DNA of 40,206 bases from JAAYGT01 sp050252075 (lineage in GTDB: Bacteria > Pseudomonadota > Gammaproteobacteria > Burkholderiales > Burkholderiaceae_B): positions 1 to 40,206 of the forward strand of contig JBFWLP010000019.1 in NCBI GenBank assembly GCA_050252075.1. The letters are read 5' to 3'. The notes under the pieces were generated by a model that had not been told where the DNA came from, made no database searches, and saw nothing but the letters and a program-made list of their open reading frames with translations. Shown piece by piece: positions 32,776 through 39,494 of this stretch. Numbering within the stretch: position 1 is the stretch's first letter; the number at the start of each line of letters is the position of its first letter. A program made the position numbers and the translations under genes.

Positions 32776-33488
32776 CAGCCGAAATCCCCCGCGCACAGAT
32801 GGCGCGCCATGTGCAGGTTCTCGGGCGACAGCACCGATGCCGTGTCTCCCCAGGCAACCACCTGGCCGCCCATCAGCAAGGTCTCGGGAAAATGCTGGCG
32901 CACCATGTCCACATCGTGCAAAACCACCACCACTGTTTTGCCGCGCTGGTGCCAGTCGTGCAGCAAACTCAGCAGATCGTCAGTGGTGTGGCGGTCGATC
33001 GCGGAAAAAGGTTCGTCGAGCAGCAGAATATCGGCATCGTGCAGCATCAGCCGGGCAAACAGCGCACGCTGCAACTGCCCGCCCGACAGGGTGCCGATCA
33101 CGCGCTGGCCGAAATCGGCCAGTCCGACCGCCGCCAGGGCCTGCTGGACACGCGCGTGTTCGCCGGCGCCAAGGCCGCGCCACGCGCCCACACGGCGCCA
33201 CGCCCCCATGGCAACCACATCGTAGGTACTGACCGGAAAGCTGCGCTCCAGCTCCCCCGCCTGCGGCAGGCAGGCAATGGCATCAGTACCGCCGGCAATG
33301 CGTATGCTTCCCCGCAAGGGGCTGAGCAACCCTGCAACCCCCTTGAGCAAGGTCGACTTGCCGGCACCGTTCGGCCCCACCACGGCAGTCAGCGAGCCGC
33401 GCCGGAATACACCGCTGACGTCGCGCACGGCCACCCGGTCGCGCCACCCCAGCGACACCTGGTCCAGCTGAATGACCGCCGGGCTCAT
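32775..33488 (-). CDS. znuC: Zinc ABC transporter ATP-binding protein
   Basis: A 237-residue ABC ATPase with Walker A GPNGAGKST (38-46), signature LSGGQ (134-138), Walker B ILLLDEP and a switch His in VVLHDVD. The ATG at 33488 overlaps the stop of a 50-codon upstream ORF by 4 bp (ATGA). An in-frame extension to 33524 has no better start. It is the first recognised gene of the operon read from the Zur-box region. Zinc rather than manganese is inferred from znuA and the regulator. Confidence 0.92.
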   Translation of the reverse strand: MSPAVIQLDQVSLGWRDRVAVRDVSGVFRRGSLTAVVGPNGAGKSTLLKGVAGLLSPLRGSIRIAGGTDAIACLPQAGELERSFPVSTYDVVAMGAWRRVGAWRGLGAGEHARVQQALAAVGLADFGQRVIGTLSGGQLQRALFARLMLHDADILLLDEPFSAIDRHTTDDLLSLLHDWHQRGKTVVVVLHDVDMVRQHFPETLLMGGQVVAWGDTASVLSPENLHMARHLCAGDFG

Positions 33489-33637
33489 TGCCACCAACCC
33501 AGGGCCCAGCCGGATACGGCCCACAGCAGCACAACGGCGGGCGCAACACGCACCGCGCGATGCACACTGGACGACAGCAGGCTTGATCCGCGGTAACGGG
33601 CCGATTTCGAGACAACAGGAGGAAGGGAGTGAGGCAT
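33485..33637 (-). CDS. Possible 50-residue membrane protein at the head of znuCBA
   Basis: An uninterrupted 50-codon ORF begins with ATG about 25 bp from the Zur-type palindrome and ends in an ATGA overlap with znuC. The product opens MPHSLPPVVSKSARYRGSSL and ends in a hydrophobic, Trp-rich segment (about residues 31-50: APAVVLLWAVSGWALGWW) that could span a membrane. Codon third positions are mostly G/C, as in real genes here. No good Shine-Dalgarno is seen. It could be a true small protein, a translational leader for znuC, or chance. I do not recognise it. Confidence 0.4.
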   Translation of the reverse strand: MPHSLPPVVSKSARYRGSSLLSSSVHRAVRVAPAVVLLWAVSGWALGWWQ

Positions 33638-33662
33638 GGAGAACAAGGGTGCCGGAAAATTT

Positions 33663-33680
33663 GTTATGTTATAACATAAC
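33663..33680. promoter_or_regulatory. Zur operator between zur and znuCBA
   Basis: GTTATGTTATAACATAAC is a perfect 18-bp palindrome in the divergent region. It closely matches the known proteobacterial Zur box (core TGTTATANNATAACA-like). The centre contains TATAAC on both strands, so bound Zur-Zn would cover the -10 region of either promoter. It lies 30 bp before zur and 25 bp before the small ORF leading to znuC, which suggests joint repression and autoregulation. Confidence 0.88.
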
Positions 33681-33710
33681 TACCCAATAATGGCTGAGAG
33701 GAATCGCGCC

Positions 33711-34199
33711 ATGATGCATGCTCCCCACTTCGAACTGGAAGCCTCGCTGGAAACCGCCCAGACACTGTGCAACCAGCGCGGCAAACGGCTCACCCCCATC
33801 CGGCGCAAGGTACTGGAGATTTTGCTGCGCGAGCACCGCAGCGTGAAGGCCTACGAATTGCTGGACCTGATCCGCAACGTTCAGCCGGGTGCGGCACCGC
33901 CTACCGTCTATCGCGCGCTGGACTTTCTGGTGGAAGAAGGCCTGGTGCACCGGCTCGATGCCATCAACGCCTGGACGGCCTGCCTGGATGCCGCCGGTGC
34001 GCCGCACGATATCCTGGTGGTTTGCACCGACTGTGGGGCCGTCGCCGAACTGAGCGATCCCGACCTTAGCCGGCAACTGGCCAACTGCGTGCGCAATGCC
34101 GGGTTTACATTGGCCACGCACGAGACAGAATTGCGTGCCGTGTGCCGCCCGTGCCGCGAAAAGAAAGAGGTTTGCTCTAATCCGCACCCTGTGATGTAA
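33711..34199 (+). CDS. zur: Fur-family zinc uptake regulator
   Basis: A 162-residue Fur-family repressor. A winged-helix domain (RLTPIRRKVLEILLREHRSVKAYELLDLI, then PPTVYRALDFLVEEGLVHRL) is followed by a dimer domain with two cysteine pairs, CTDC and CRPC, the structural zinc site. Divergent znuCBA and the Zur-type box identify it as Zur rather than Fur. The ATG at 33711 is preferred to 33690 because AGAGGAA sits 8 bp before it. It is probably autoregulated. The CobW gene follows after 47 bp. Confidence 0.9.
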   Translation: MMHAPHFELEASLETAQTLCNQRGKRLTPIRRKVLEILLREHRSVKAYELLDLIRNVQPGAAPPTVYRALDFLVEEGLVHRLDAINAWTACLDAAGAPHDILVVCTDCGAVAELSDPDLSRQLANCVRNAGFTLATHETELRAVCRPCREKKEVCSNPHPVM

Positions 34200-34206
34200 T
34201 CGCAGG
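34188..34206 (+). other. Small hairpin spanning the zur stop
   Basis: CCTGTGAT (34188-34195) and ATCGCAGG (34199-34206) can pair over 8 bp in RNA, with one U-G pair and a 3-nt loop. The zur stop codon lies inside it. Only TTAGTTT follows, so it would be at best a weak terminator or attenuator between zur and the CobW gene. Confidence 0.35.
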
Positions 34207-34246
34207 TTAGTTTCAAGTACGCCGCCCCTGGGCGCGAGAGGCAAAA

Positions 34247-35341
34247 ATGAAAACCGCCACCGAACAGAAATCCATGGTGCCCGTCACCGTACTAACCGGC
34301 TTTTTAGGCGCCGGTAAAACCACCTTGCTCAAACGTATTCTTACCGAATACCACGGCAAGCGCATTGCGGTCATTGAAAACGAATTCGGGCCGGAAAGCA
34401 TCGACAACGACCTGCTGGTGCAAGACAGCGAGGAAGAAATTGTCGAGCTTAGCAACGGCTGCGTTTGCTGCACGGTGCGGGGCGACCTCATGCGCACGCT
34501 GAACGAATTGCGCGTCAAGCGCCGCGACGGCCGGCTCAATTTCGAACGGGTCATCATCGAAACTACAGGCATGGCCAACCCCGGCCCCGTCTGCCAGACG
34601 TTCTTCATGGACGATGAAATTGCCGACTACTACCGCCTCGACGCCGTTATCACGGTGGTCGACGCCAAGCATGGCATGGAAACGCTGGATAGCCAGGAAG
34701 AGGCCCAGAAACAGGTGGGGTTTGCCGACAAGATCCTGGTGTCCAAGAAAGACCTGGTGTCCGATGCCGATTACGAAAATCTTCGCCATCGCCTGGTCCG
34801 CATCAATCCGCGCGCATCCATCACGCCGGTTCACTTCGGTGACACCGACCTGAAAGCCCTGCTGGATATCAGCGGCTTCAATCTGAACACCATTCTGGAC
34901 ATCGACCCCGATTTCCTGGCCGACGAACATCCCGACGCGGCACACCATCACCATCATCACGACGGCGACTGCAACGAACACTGCCATCATGATCACGACC
35001 ACGATCACGGCCACGACCACAAGAAAGGGCACGGGCACCACAGCGACGACATCGGTGCCTTCGTGTTCCGGTCCAACCGCGCCTTCGACCCGGAGCGCCT
35101 CGAAGAATTTCTGGGCGGCATCGTACAGGTTTACGGACCCGATCTACTGAGGTATAAGGGCATTCTTTACCTGAAAGGCATCAATCGTCGCATGCTGTTT
35201 CAGGGTGTACACATGATGATGGGCGCCGAGCCCGGCAAACCGTGGTTATCCGGTGAAAAGCCTAATACCAAAATGGTATTCATCGGGCGTAAACTTCCAC
35301 AGGATATATTTACGCGGGGCCTGGAACAGTGCCTGATTTAA
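34247..35341 (+). CDS. CobW/ZNG-type G3E GTPase, probable zinc chaperone
   Basis: A 364-residue GTPase with Walker A GFLGAGKT (18-25), the metal-binding GCVCC motif (Cys72, Cys74, Cys75) and a long His/Asp-rich stretch (about 228-268) before the C-terminal CobW_C domain. COG0523 proteins of this layout, when next to zur, are regarded as zinc metallochaperones used in zinc shortage; the cobalamin-specific CobW is a less likely reading. It follows zur by 47 bp and may be co-transcribed. A GAGAGG box precedes the ATG. Confidence 0.88.
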   Translation: MKTATEQKSMVPVTVLTGFLGAGKTTLLKRILTEYHGKRIAVIENEFGPESIDNDLLVQDSEEEIVELSNGCVCCTVRGDLMRTLNELRVKRRDGRLNFERVIIETTGMANPGPVCQTFFMDDEIADYYRLDAVITVVDAKHGMETLDSQEEAQKQVGFADKILVSKKDLVSDADYENLRHRLVRINPRASITPVHFGDTDLKALLDISGFNLNTILDIDPDFLADEHPDAAHHHHHHDGDCNEHCHHDHDHDHGHDHKKGHGHHSDDIGAFVFRSNRAFDPERLEEFLGGIVQVYGPDLLRYKGILYLKGINRRMLFQGVHMMMGAEPGKPWLSGEKPNTKMVFIGRKLPQDIFTRGLEQCLI

Positions 35342-35416
35342 CACCGAACCGACATATGTAACTGCGGGGTGGCATATCGGTAACCGGTACCACTACCCAA
35401 GAAAGAGGAAAGTATC

Positions 35417-35857
35417 ATGGCTAGCAACACCGAAACGGGCCGTACGGGTTATCTGCCAACAGAAGAAGAGCTGTTGGCCATGCCGGAATCCGACTACATG
35501 AATGACGCGCAGCTGGAATTCTTTCGTCATCGTCTGAAACAACTTGAACAAGACATTCTGAACAACGCCGACGCCACCACCGAGCATCTGCGTGAAACCC
35601 AGTTTGTGCCCGACCCCGCCGACCGCGCCACCATCGAGGAAGAACACGCTCTGGAATTGCGTACGCGTGATCGTGAACGCAAACTGCTGAAAAAGGTTCA
35701 GCAGTCGATAGCACGCATCGATACCGGCGAATACGGCTGGTGCGAGGAAACCGGCGAACCCATCGGCATTCCCCGGCTCCTGGCCCGCCCCACGGCAACC
35801 CTTTCGCTCGAAGCCCAGGAACGTCGCGAAATGCGCCAGAAACTGTACGGCGACTAA
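35417..35857 (+). CDS. dksA: DksA-type RNA polymerase-binding factor with incomplete zinc finger
   Basis: DksA enters the secondary channel of RNA polymerase and works with ppGpp. The 146-residue protein keeps the coiled-coil-tip aspartates (DPADRA, Asp66 and Asp69) and the IGIPRLLARPTA segment. The four zinc-finger positions, Cys in E. coli, read Cys109, Thr112, Ser130 and Ala133. This one-cysteine pattern resembles the zinc-independent DksA2 of Pseudomonas and many alphaproteobacterial DksAs. AGAGGAAAG precedes the ATG. It follows the CobW gene by 75 bp, and a strong terminator separates it from hslVU. Confidence 0.93.
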   Translation: MASNTETGRTGYLPTEEELLAMPESDYMNDAQLEFFRHRLKQLEQDILNNADATTEHLRETQFVPDPADRATIEEEHALELRTRDRERKLLKKVQQSIARIDTGEYGWCEETGEPIGIPRLLARPTATLSLEAQERREMRQKLYGD

Positions 35858-35909
35858 CCACGGCAACGCGGGCGCGGCCGGCTTCCTGCCCGCGCACCCT
35901 GTGCTGTAC

Positions 35910-35938
35910 GGCGGCCTGCGGGCCGCTTTTTTATTTTT
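35910..35938 (+). terminator. Intrinsic terminator after dksA
   Basis: GCGGCC (35911-35916) and GGCCGC (35921-35926) pair over 6 bp, extendable by a G-U pair at the base, around a TGCG loop, followed by TTTTTTATTTTT. It ends the transcript containing dksA and isolates hslVU. Confidence 0.85.
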
Positions 35939-35951
35939 GACGCCCGTCCGA

Positions 35952-35979
35952 CTTGAAAACAGGCTGGCCACCCCCAGCT
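35952..35979 (+). promoter_or_regulatory. Sigma-32 (heat-shock) promoter of hslVU
   Basis: CTTGAAA (35952-35958) is a perfect sigma-32 -35 element. After 13 bp, CCCCAGCT (35972-35979) matches the -10 consensus CCCCATNT at all but one fixed base. Spacing is in the normal 13-14 bp range. It lies just after the dksA terminator and 24 bp before the hslV start, exactly where a heat-shock promoter for hslVU is expected. Confidence 0.82.
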
Positions 35980-36003
35980 AGTTTCTTCTAAAGGAAGAAT
36001 CAC

Positions 36004-36537
36004 ATGGAACAATTTCACGCCACCACCATTATCTGCGTGCGTCGCGGCAATGAAGTCGCCATCGGCGGCGACGGGCAGGTCACCCTGGGAAACATCGTCA
36101 TCAAAGGCACGGCCCGCAAAATCAGGCGGCTCTACCAGGACAGAATTCTTGCCGGATTCGCCGGCGCCACGGCCGATGCGTTCACGCTGCAGGAGCGCTT
36201 CGAGGCCAAGCTGGAAAAACACCAAGGGAATCTTTTGCGTTCGGCCGTCGAGCTGACCAAGGACTGGCGCACCGACCGCGTGCTGCGCCGTCTGGAAGCC
36301 ATGCTGATTGTCGCCGACAAAGATCACACCCTGGTGCTGACGGGCAATGGCGACGTTCTTGAACCCGAACACGGCCTGGCCGCCATCGGATCAGGCGGGG
36401 CCTATGCCCAGTCGGCCGCCCTGGCCTTGCTTCAGAACACCCAGTTATCCCCGGCGGAAATCGTCAAGAAATCATTGGAAATTGCCGGCGATCTGTGCAT
36501 CTACACCAACCAAAGCCACGTTGTTGAAACGTTGTAA
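36004..36537 (+). CDS. hslV: HslV peptidase subunit of the HslUV protease
   Basis: HslV forms the proteolytic double ring of the HslUV (ClpQY) protease. The 177-residue protein has the N-terminal nucleophile region TTIICVRRGNEVAIGGDGQVT, with the mature N-terminal Thr exposed after removal of MEQFHA or thereabouts, a slightly longer leader than in E. coli. AAAGGAAG precedes the ATG. It is 18 bp before hslU. A sigma-32-like promoter stands upstream, so heat induction is likely. Confidence 0.96.
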   Translation: MEQFHATTIICVRRGNEVAIGGDGQVTLGNIVIKGTARKIRRLYQDRILAGFAGATADAFTLQERFEAKLEKHQGNLLRSAVELTKDWRTDRVLRRLEAMLIVADKDHTLVLTGNGDVLEPEHGLAAIGSGGAYAQSAALALLQNTQLSPAEIVKKSLEIAGDLCIYTNQSHVVETL

Positions 36538-36555
36538 CCTCTGGAACCCGTCATT

Positions 36556-37887
36556 ATGTCTGCTACCAACATGACTCCCGGCGAAATCGTCTCGGAACTG
36601 GACAAGAACATCGTCGGCCAGGATCGCGCCAAACGCTCCGTGGCCGTTGCCCTGCGTAACCGCTGGCGCCGCCAGCAGGTGTCAGAACCCTTGCGGCACG
36701 AAATCGTTCCCAAGAACATTCTCATGATCGGCCCCACCGGCGTAGGGAAAACCGAAATCGCCCGGCGTTTGGCCCGGCTCGCCAACGCACCGTTCATCAA
36801 GGTAGAGGCTACCAAATTCACCGAAGTGGGTTATGTGGGGCGCGACGTGGACACCATTATTCGCGACCTGGTGGAAGTATCGGTGAAACAGACCCGCGAG
36901 CACGAAATGCGTCGTGTGCGCACCCAGGCGGAAGATGCGGCCGAAGACCGCATACTCGATGTGCTGATTTCGCCGGCCCGTGACGGGCAGGGTCAGCCCA
37001 TTCGGGAAGAAAACACGGCTCGACAGACATTTCGCAAGCGCCTTCGCGAGGGCCAGCTCGATGACATGCAGATAGAAATTGAAATTGCCCAAAGCGCGCC
37101 GCAAATGGAAATCATGGCGCCGCCGGGTATGGAGGAAATGACCGAACAGCTGCGCGGCATGTTTGCCGGCCTGGCACGCGACAAGAAGAAACCCAAGAAA
37201 ATGTCGATCAAAGAGGCCTTCAAGCTGCTGACCGAAGAGGAAGCCGCCAAACGCATCAACGAAGAAGACCTGCGGACGGTGGCTGTCCACAACGCCGAGC
37301 AGAACGGTATTGTATTTCTGGATGAAATCGACAAGATCGCCACACGCCAGGAGCACAGCGGCGGCGATGTCTCACGCCAGGGCGTGCAACGCGATCTGCT
37401 GCCGCTGGTGGAAGGCACCACGGTGAATACGAAATACGGTGCAGTGAAAACCGATCACATCCTGTTCATTGCATCGGGTGCGTTTCACCTGTCACGCCCG
37501 TCAGATCTTATTCCCGAGCTACAGGGCAGGTTTCCCATTCGGGTAGAGCTGGACTCGCTGACCGCCGAGGATTTCGTGCGTATTCTGAATGACACCGACG
37601 CGTCATTGACCAAGCAGTACAAAGCGCTGCTGGCCACCGAAGACGTTACGCTGGAGTTCACCGACGATGGCATCCGGCGGCTGGCGGAAACGGCATTTTC
37701 AGTGAATGAGCGTACCGAAAACATTGGGGCCCGGCGCCTGTATACGGTCATGGAAAAGCTGCTGGACGACCTGTCCTTTCATGCCACCGCCCACAGCGGC
37801 AAAACCATTACCATCAACGCCGGCTACGTGAACGAGCGGCTGGAAGAAGCGGCAGGCAACCAGGATCTGGCCCGCTACGTACTGTAA
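36556..37887 (+). CDS. hslU: HslU ATPase subunit of the HslUV protease
   Basis: HslU unfolds substrates and feeds them to HslV. The 443-residue AAA+ protein has Walker A GPTGVGKT (59-66), Walker B with Asp256-Glu257 (FLDEIDK), an I-domain between them, and the C-terminal HslV-binding tail ending ARYVL. Length and order match E. coli. It shares the promoter of hslV and converges with the CusF-like gene, the two stops being 5 bp apart. Confidence 0.97.
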   Translation: MSATNMTPGEIVSELDKNIVGQDRAKRSVAVALRNRWRRQQVSEPLRHEIVPKNILMIGPTGVGKTEIARRLARLANAPFIKVEATKFTEVGYVGRDVDTIIRDLVEVSVKQTREHEMRRVRTQAEDAAEDRILDVLISPARDGQGQPIREENTARQTFRKRLREGQLDDMQIEIEIAQSAPQMEIMAPPGMEEMTEQLRGMFAGLARDKKKPKKMSIKEAFKLLTEEEAAKRINEEDLRTVAVHNAEQNGIVFLDEIDKIATRQEHSGGDVSRQGVQRDLLPLVEGTTVNTKYGAVKTDHILFIASGAFHLSRPSDLIPELQGRFPIRVELDSLTAEDFVRILNDTDASLTKQYKALLATEDVTLEFTDDGIRRLAETAFSVNERTENIGARRLYTVMEKLLDDLSFHATAHSGKTITINAGYVNERLEEAAGNQDLARYVL

Positions 37888-37892
37888 AACCG

Positions 37893-38195
37893 CTACTTCG
37901 AAATGGCGGTAATAACATACTGCCCGTTTTCGCGACGGGCGGTAAACGTTACCTTGTCGCCGGGCTTCAGGCCCTGCAAAAGCGAGGGATCCGCCCGGTA
38001 CACCATAGACATGGCCGGCAGTTTGAGGTCGGGAATTTCGCCGTGGGTCAACGTAATTTTGCCCGCTGTGGCGTCGACGCGGCGCACTTCACCCGACGCG
38101 CTGGCCTGCTGGGCCCATGCCGGTGCAACCACCGCACTGCCAACCGCCAGTGCCGCCAATACCCCCTGCAACACGCTACGATCAGTGAACGACAT
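37893..38195 (-). CDS. CusF-like periplasmic copper-binding protein
   Basis: A 100-residue protein with a cleavable signal peptide (about 1-28, ending AWA) and one CusF beta-barrel domain: GEVRRVDATAGKITLTHGEIPDLKLPAMSMVYR. Metal ligands seen in E. coli CusF align as His51, Met62 and Met64, but the Trp that caps Cu(I) is Leu59. CusF delivers Cu(I)/Ag(I) to an efflux pump; no cusCBA genes are nearby, so it may act alone as a periplasmic copper buffer. AAGGAGT lies before the ATG. It is divergent from the adenosyltransferase gene. Confidence 0.82.
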   Translation of the reverse strand: MSFTDRSVLQGVLAALAVGSAVVAPAWAQQASASGEVRRVDATAGKITLTHGEIPDLKLPAMSMVYRADPSLLQGLKPGDKVTFTARRENGQYVITAISK

Positions 38196-38279
38196 ACGCT
38201 AAACTCCTTTGATTGCTTGTCTCTAGCATAACGCACACGGCACTTTTGCCGCCAACCCCTGCCTAACATTCACCACTGT

Positions 38280-38849
38280 ATGACCACACGCTTGTCTGTC
38301 ATTACCACCCGCACCGGCGACCAGGGCACCACAGGCCTGGGCGACGGATCACGCGTCAGCAAAACCGACGCGCGCATCGTTGCCATGGGCGACGTTGACG
38401 AACTGAACAGCGTGATCGGCCTGTGGCGCACCGAAACACTGCCCGAAGACATCGACACCCTGCTCGGCAAAGTACAGCACGACCTGTTCGATCTGGGTGC
38501 GGAACTGTGCATTCCGGGCCATACGGCAATGAATGCAAGCCATGTGGCGGCCCTGGAACAAGCCGTGGCTCACTACAACGCCCACCTGGGAAAACTGCAG
38601 GAATTCATTTTGCCGGGGGGCACCCGCGCCGCCGCGCTGGCCCACCTGGCCCGCACCGTAGCGCGCCGCGCCGAACGTTCAGTGATCACGCTTCATCAAG
38701 CCGGTGGGGCTCACGACACCAGCCCGGCAAACGAGGTGAAAGCGCCGGTGCGCCAGTATCTGAACCGCTTGTCTGACCTGTGCTTTGTATTGGCCCGGGC
38801 CCTGAACCGGGCCGCCGGGCAAAACGACGTACTCTGGCAGCGCACGTAA
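38280..38849 (+). CDS. PduO-type ATP:cob(I)alamin adenosyltransferase
   Basis: This enzyme makes adenosylcobalamin from cob(I)alamin and ATP. The 189-residue protein has the N-terminal TRTGDQGTTGLGDGSRVSKTD motif, DVDELNS, and ARTVARRAERS with the ATP-binding arginines, all typical of the PduO/MMAB family. No cobalamin-synthesis or B12-enzyme genes are near, so it probably serves a B12-dependent enzyme encoded elsewhere. It starts at ATG 38280, 84 bp from the divergent CusF-like gene. Confidence 0.92.
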   Translation: MTTRLSVITTRTGDQGTTGLGDGSRVSKTDARIVAMGDVDELNSVIGLWRTETLPEDIDTLLGKVQHDLFDLGAELCIPGHTAMNASHVAALEQAVAHYNAHLGKLQEFILPGGTRAAALAHLARTVARRAERSVITLHQAGGAHDTSPANEVKAPVRQYLNRLSDLCFVLARALNRAAGQNDVLWQRT

Positions 38850-38866
38850 GGCGGCGCCGGCCGGCG

Positions 38867-38897
38867 GGTTAGCGGCGCGGCGTTTGCCGGGCTAACC
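38867..38897. other. Inverted repeat between convergent genes
   Basis: GGTTAGC (38867-38873) and GCTAACC (38891-38897) pair over 7 bp, and the loop holds a smaller GGC-GTTT-GCC hairpin. It sits between the adenosyltransferase stop and the convergent gene's stop. It could terminate both directions, but lacks a T-run. Confidence 0.4.
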
Positions 38898-38917
38898 GTG
38901 TGAACCGCGTTGCCGCG

Positions 38918-39442
38918 TTACCGGGCGTCGTCGGAGTGAATATCCAGGGCCTCAAGAAACCGGGACACCATGTTGTACGAGGCCACCGTGGCCGTAAGCT
39001 CAACCATTTCCCGTGTGCTGAAGTGGCCTTTTACCGCCTGAAACACGGCTTCGGGCACTTGTACGTCTCGCGTCATGGCATCGGTGTATGCCAGGACGGC
39101 GCGTTGCTTTTCTGAAAACACGGTGGCCTGTTGCCAGTCGTTCAGAGCATCCAGCTGCGCCTGGGTCATGCCTTCTTTCAAGGCAATCGGTGCATGCTGC
39201 TCGGCCTCGTAGGGCGCACGGTTCAGCACCGCCACCCGCATGATGACCATTTCGCGAATATCGCCGGCCAGTGAGCTGTGCAACCGAATGCCGGACAAAT
39301 GGGCCAGCCACCCTTGCGCCACCGGGGGGCTGTTCAACAGCATTTGGTACAAATGCAGCACACTGCCGCGTTCGGCCACGATGCGGTCAACCAGCGGTTT
39401 GACATCCGGGGCGTTCAAGTCGGCATACGGTAAACGGGCCAT
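38918..39442 (-). CDS. Carboxymuconolactone decarboxylase-family protein
   Basis: A 174-residue protein of the CMD/AhpD superfamily (MVIMRVAVLNRAPYEAEQHAPIALKEG, then ATVASYNMVSRFLEAL). The AhpD redox CxxC is absent, so peroxidase activity is unlikely; lactone decarboxylase or another hydrolytic role is possible. The start at 39442 is set by AAGGAAGGA on the minus strand; the longer frame is not used. It follows the aminotransferase gene by 52 bp on the same strand and may share its transcript. Its substrate is unknown. Confidence 0.82.
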   Translation of the reverse strand: MARLPYADLNAPDVKPLVDRIVAERGSVLHLYQMLLNSPPVAQGWLAHLSGIRLHSSLAGDIREMVIMRVAVLNRAPYEAEQHAPIALKEGMTQAQLDALNDWQQATVFSEKQRAVLAYTDAMTRDVQVPEAVFQAVKGHFSTREMVELTATVASYNMVSRFLEALDIHSDDAR

Positions 39443-39494
39443 GCAATCCTTCCTTAAAAATAAAACCTCAGTGTGCAGAAACGCCCCGCAGCCG

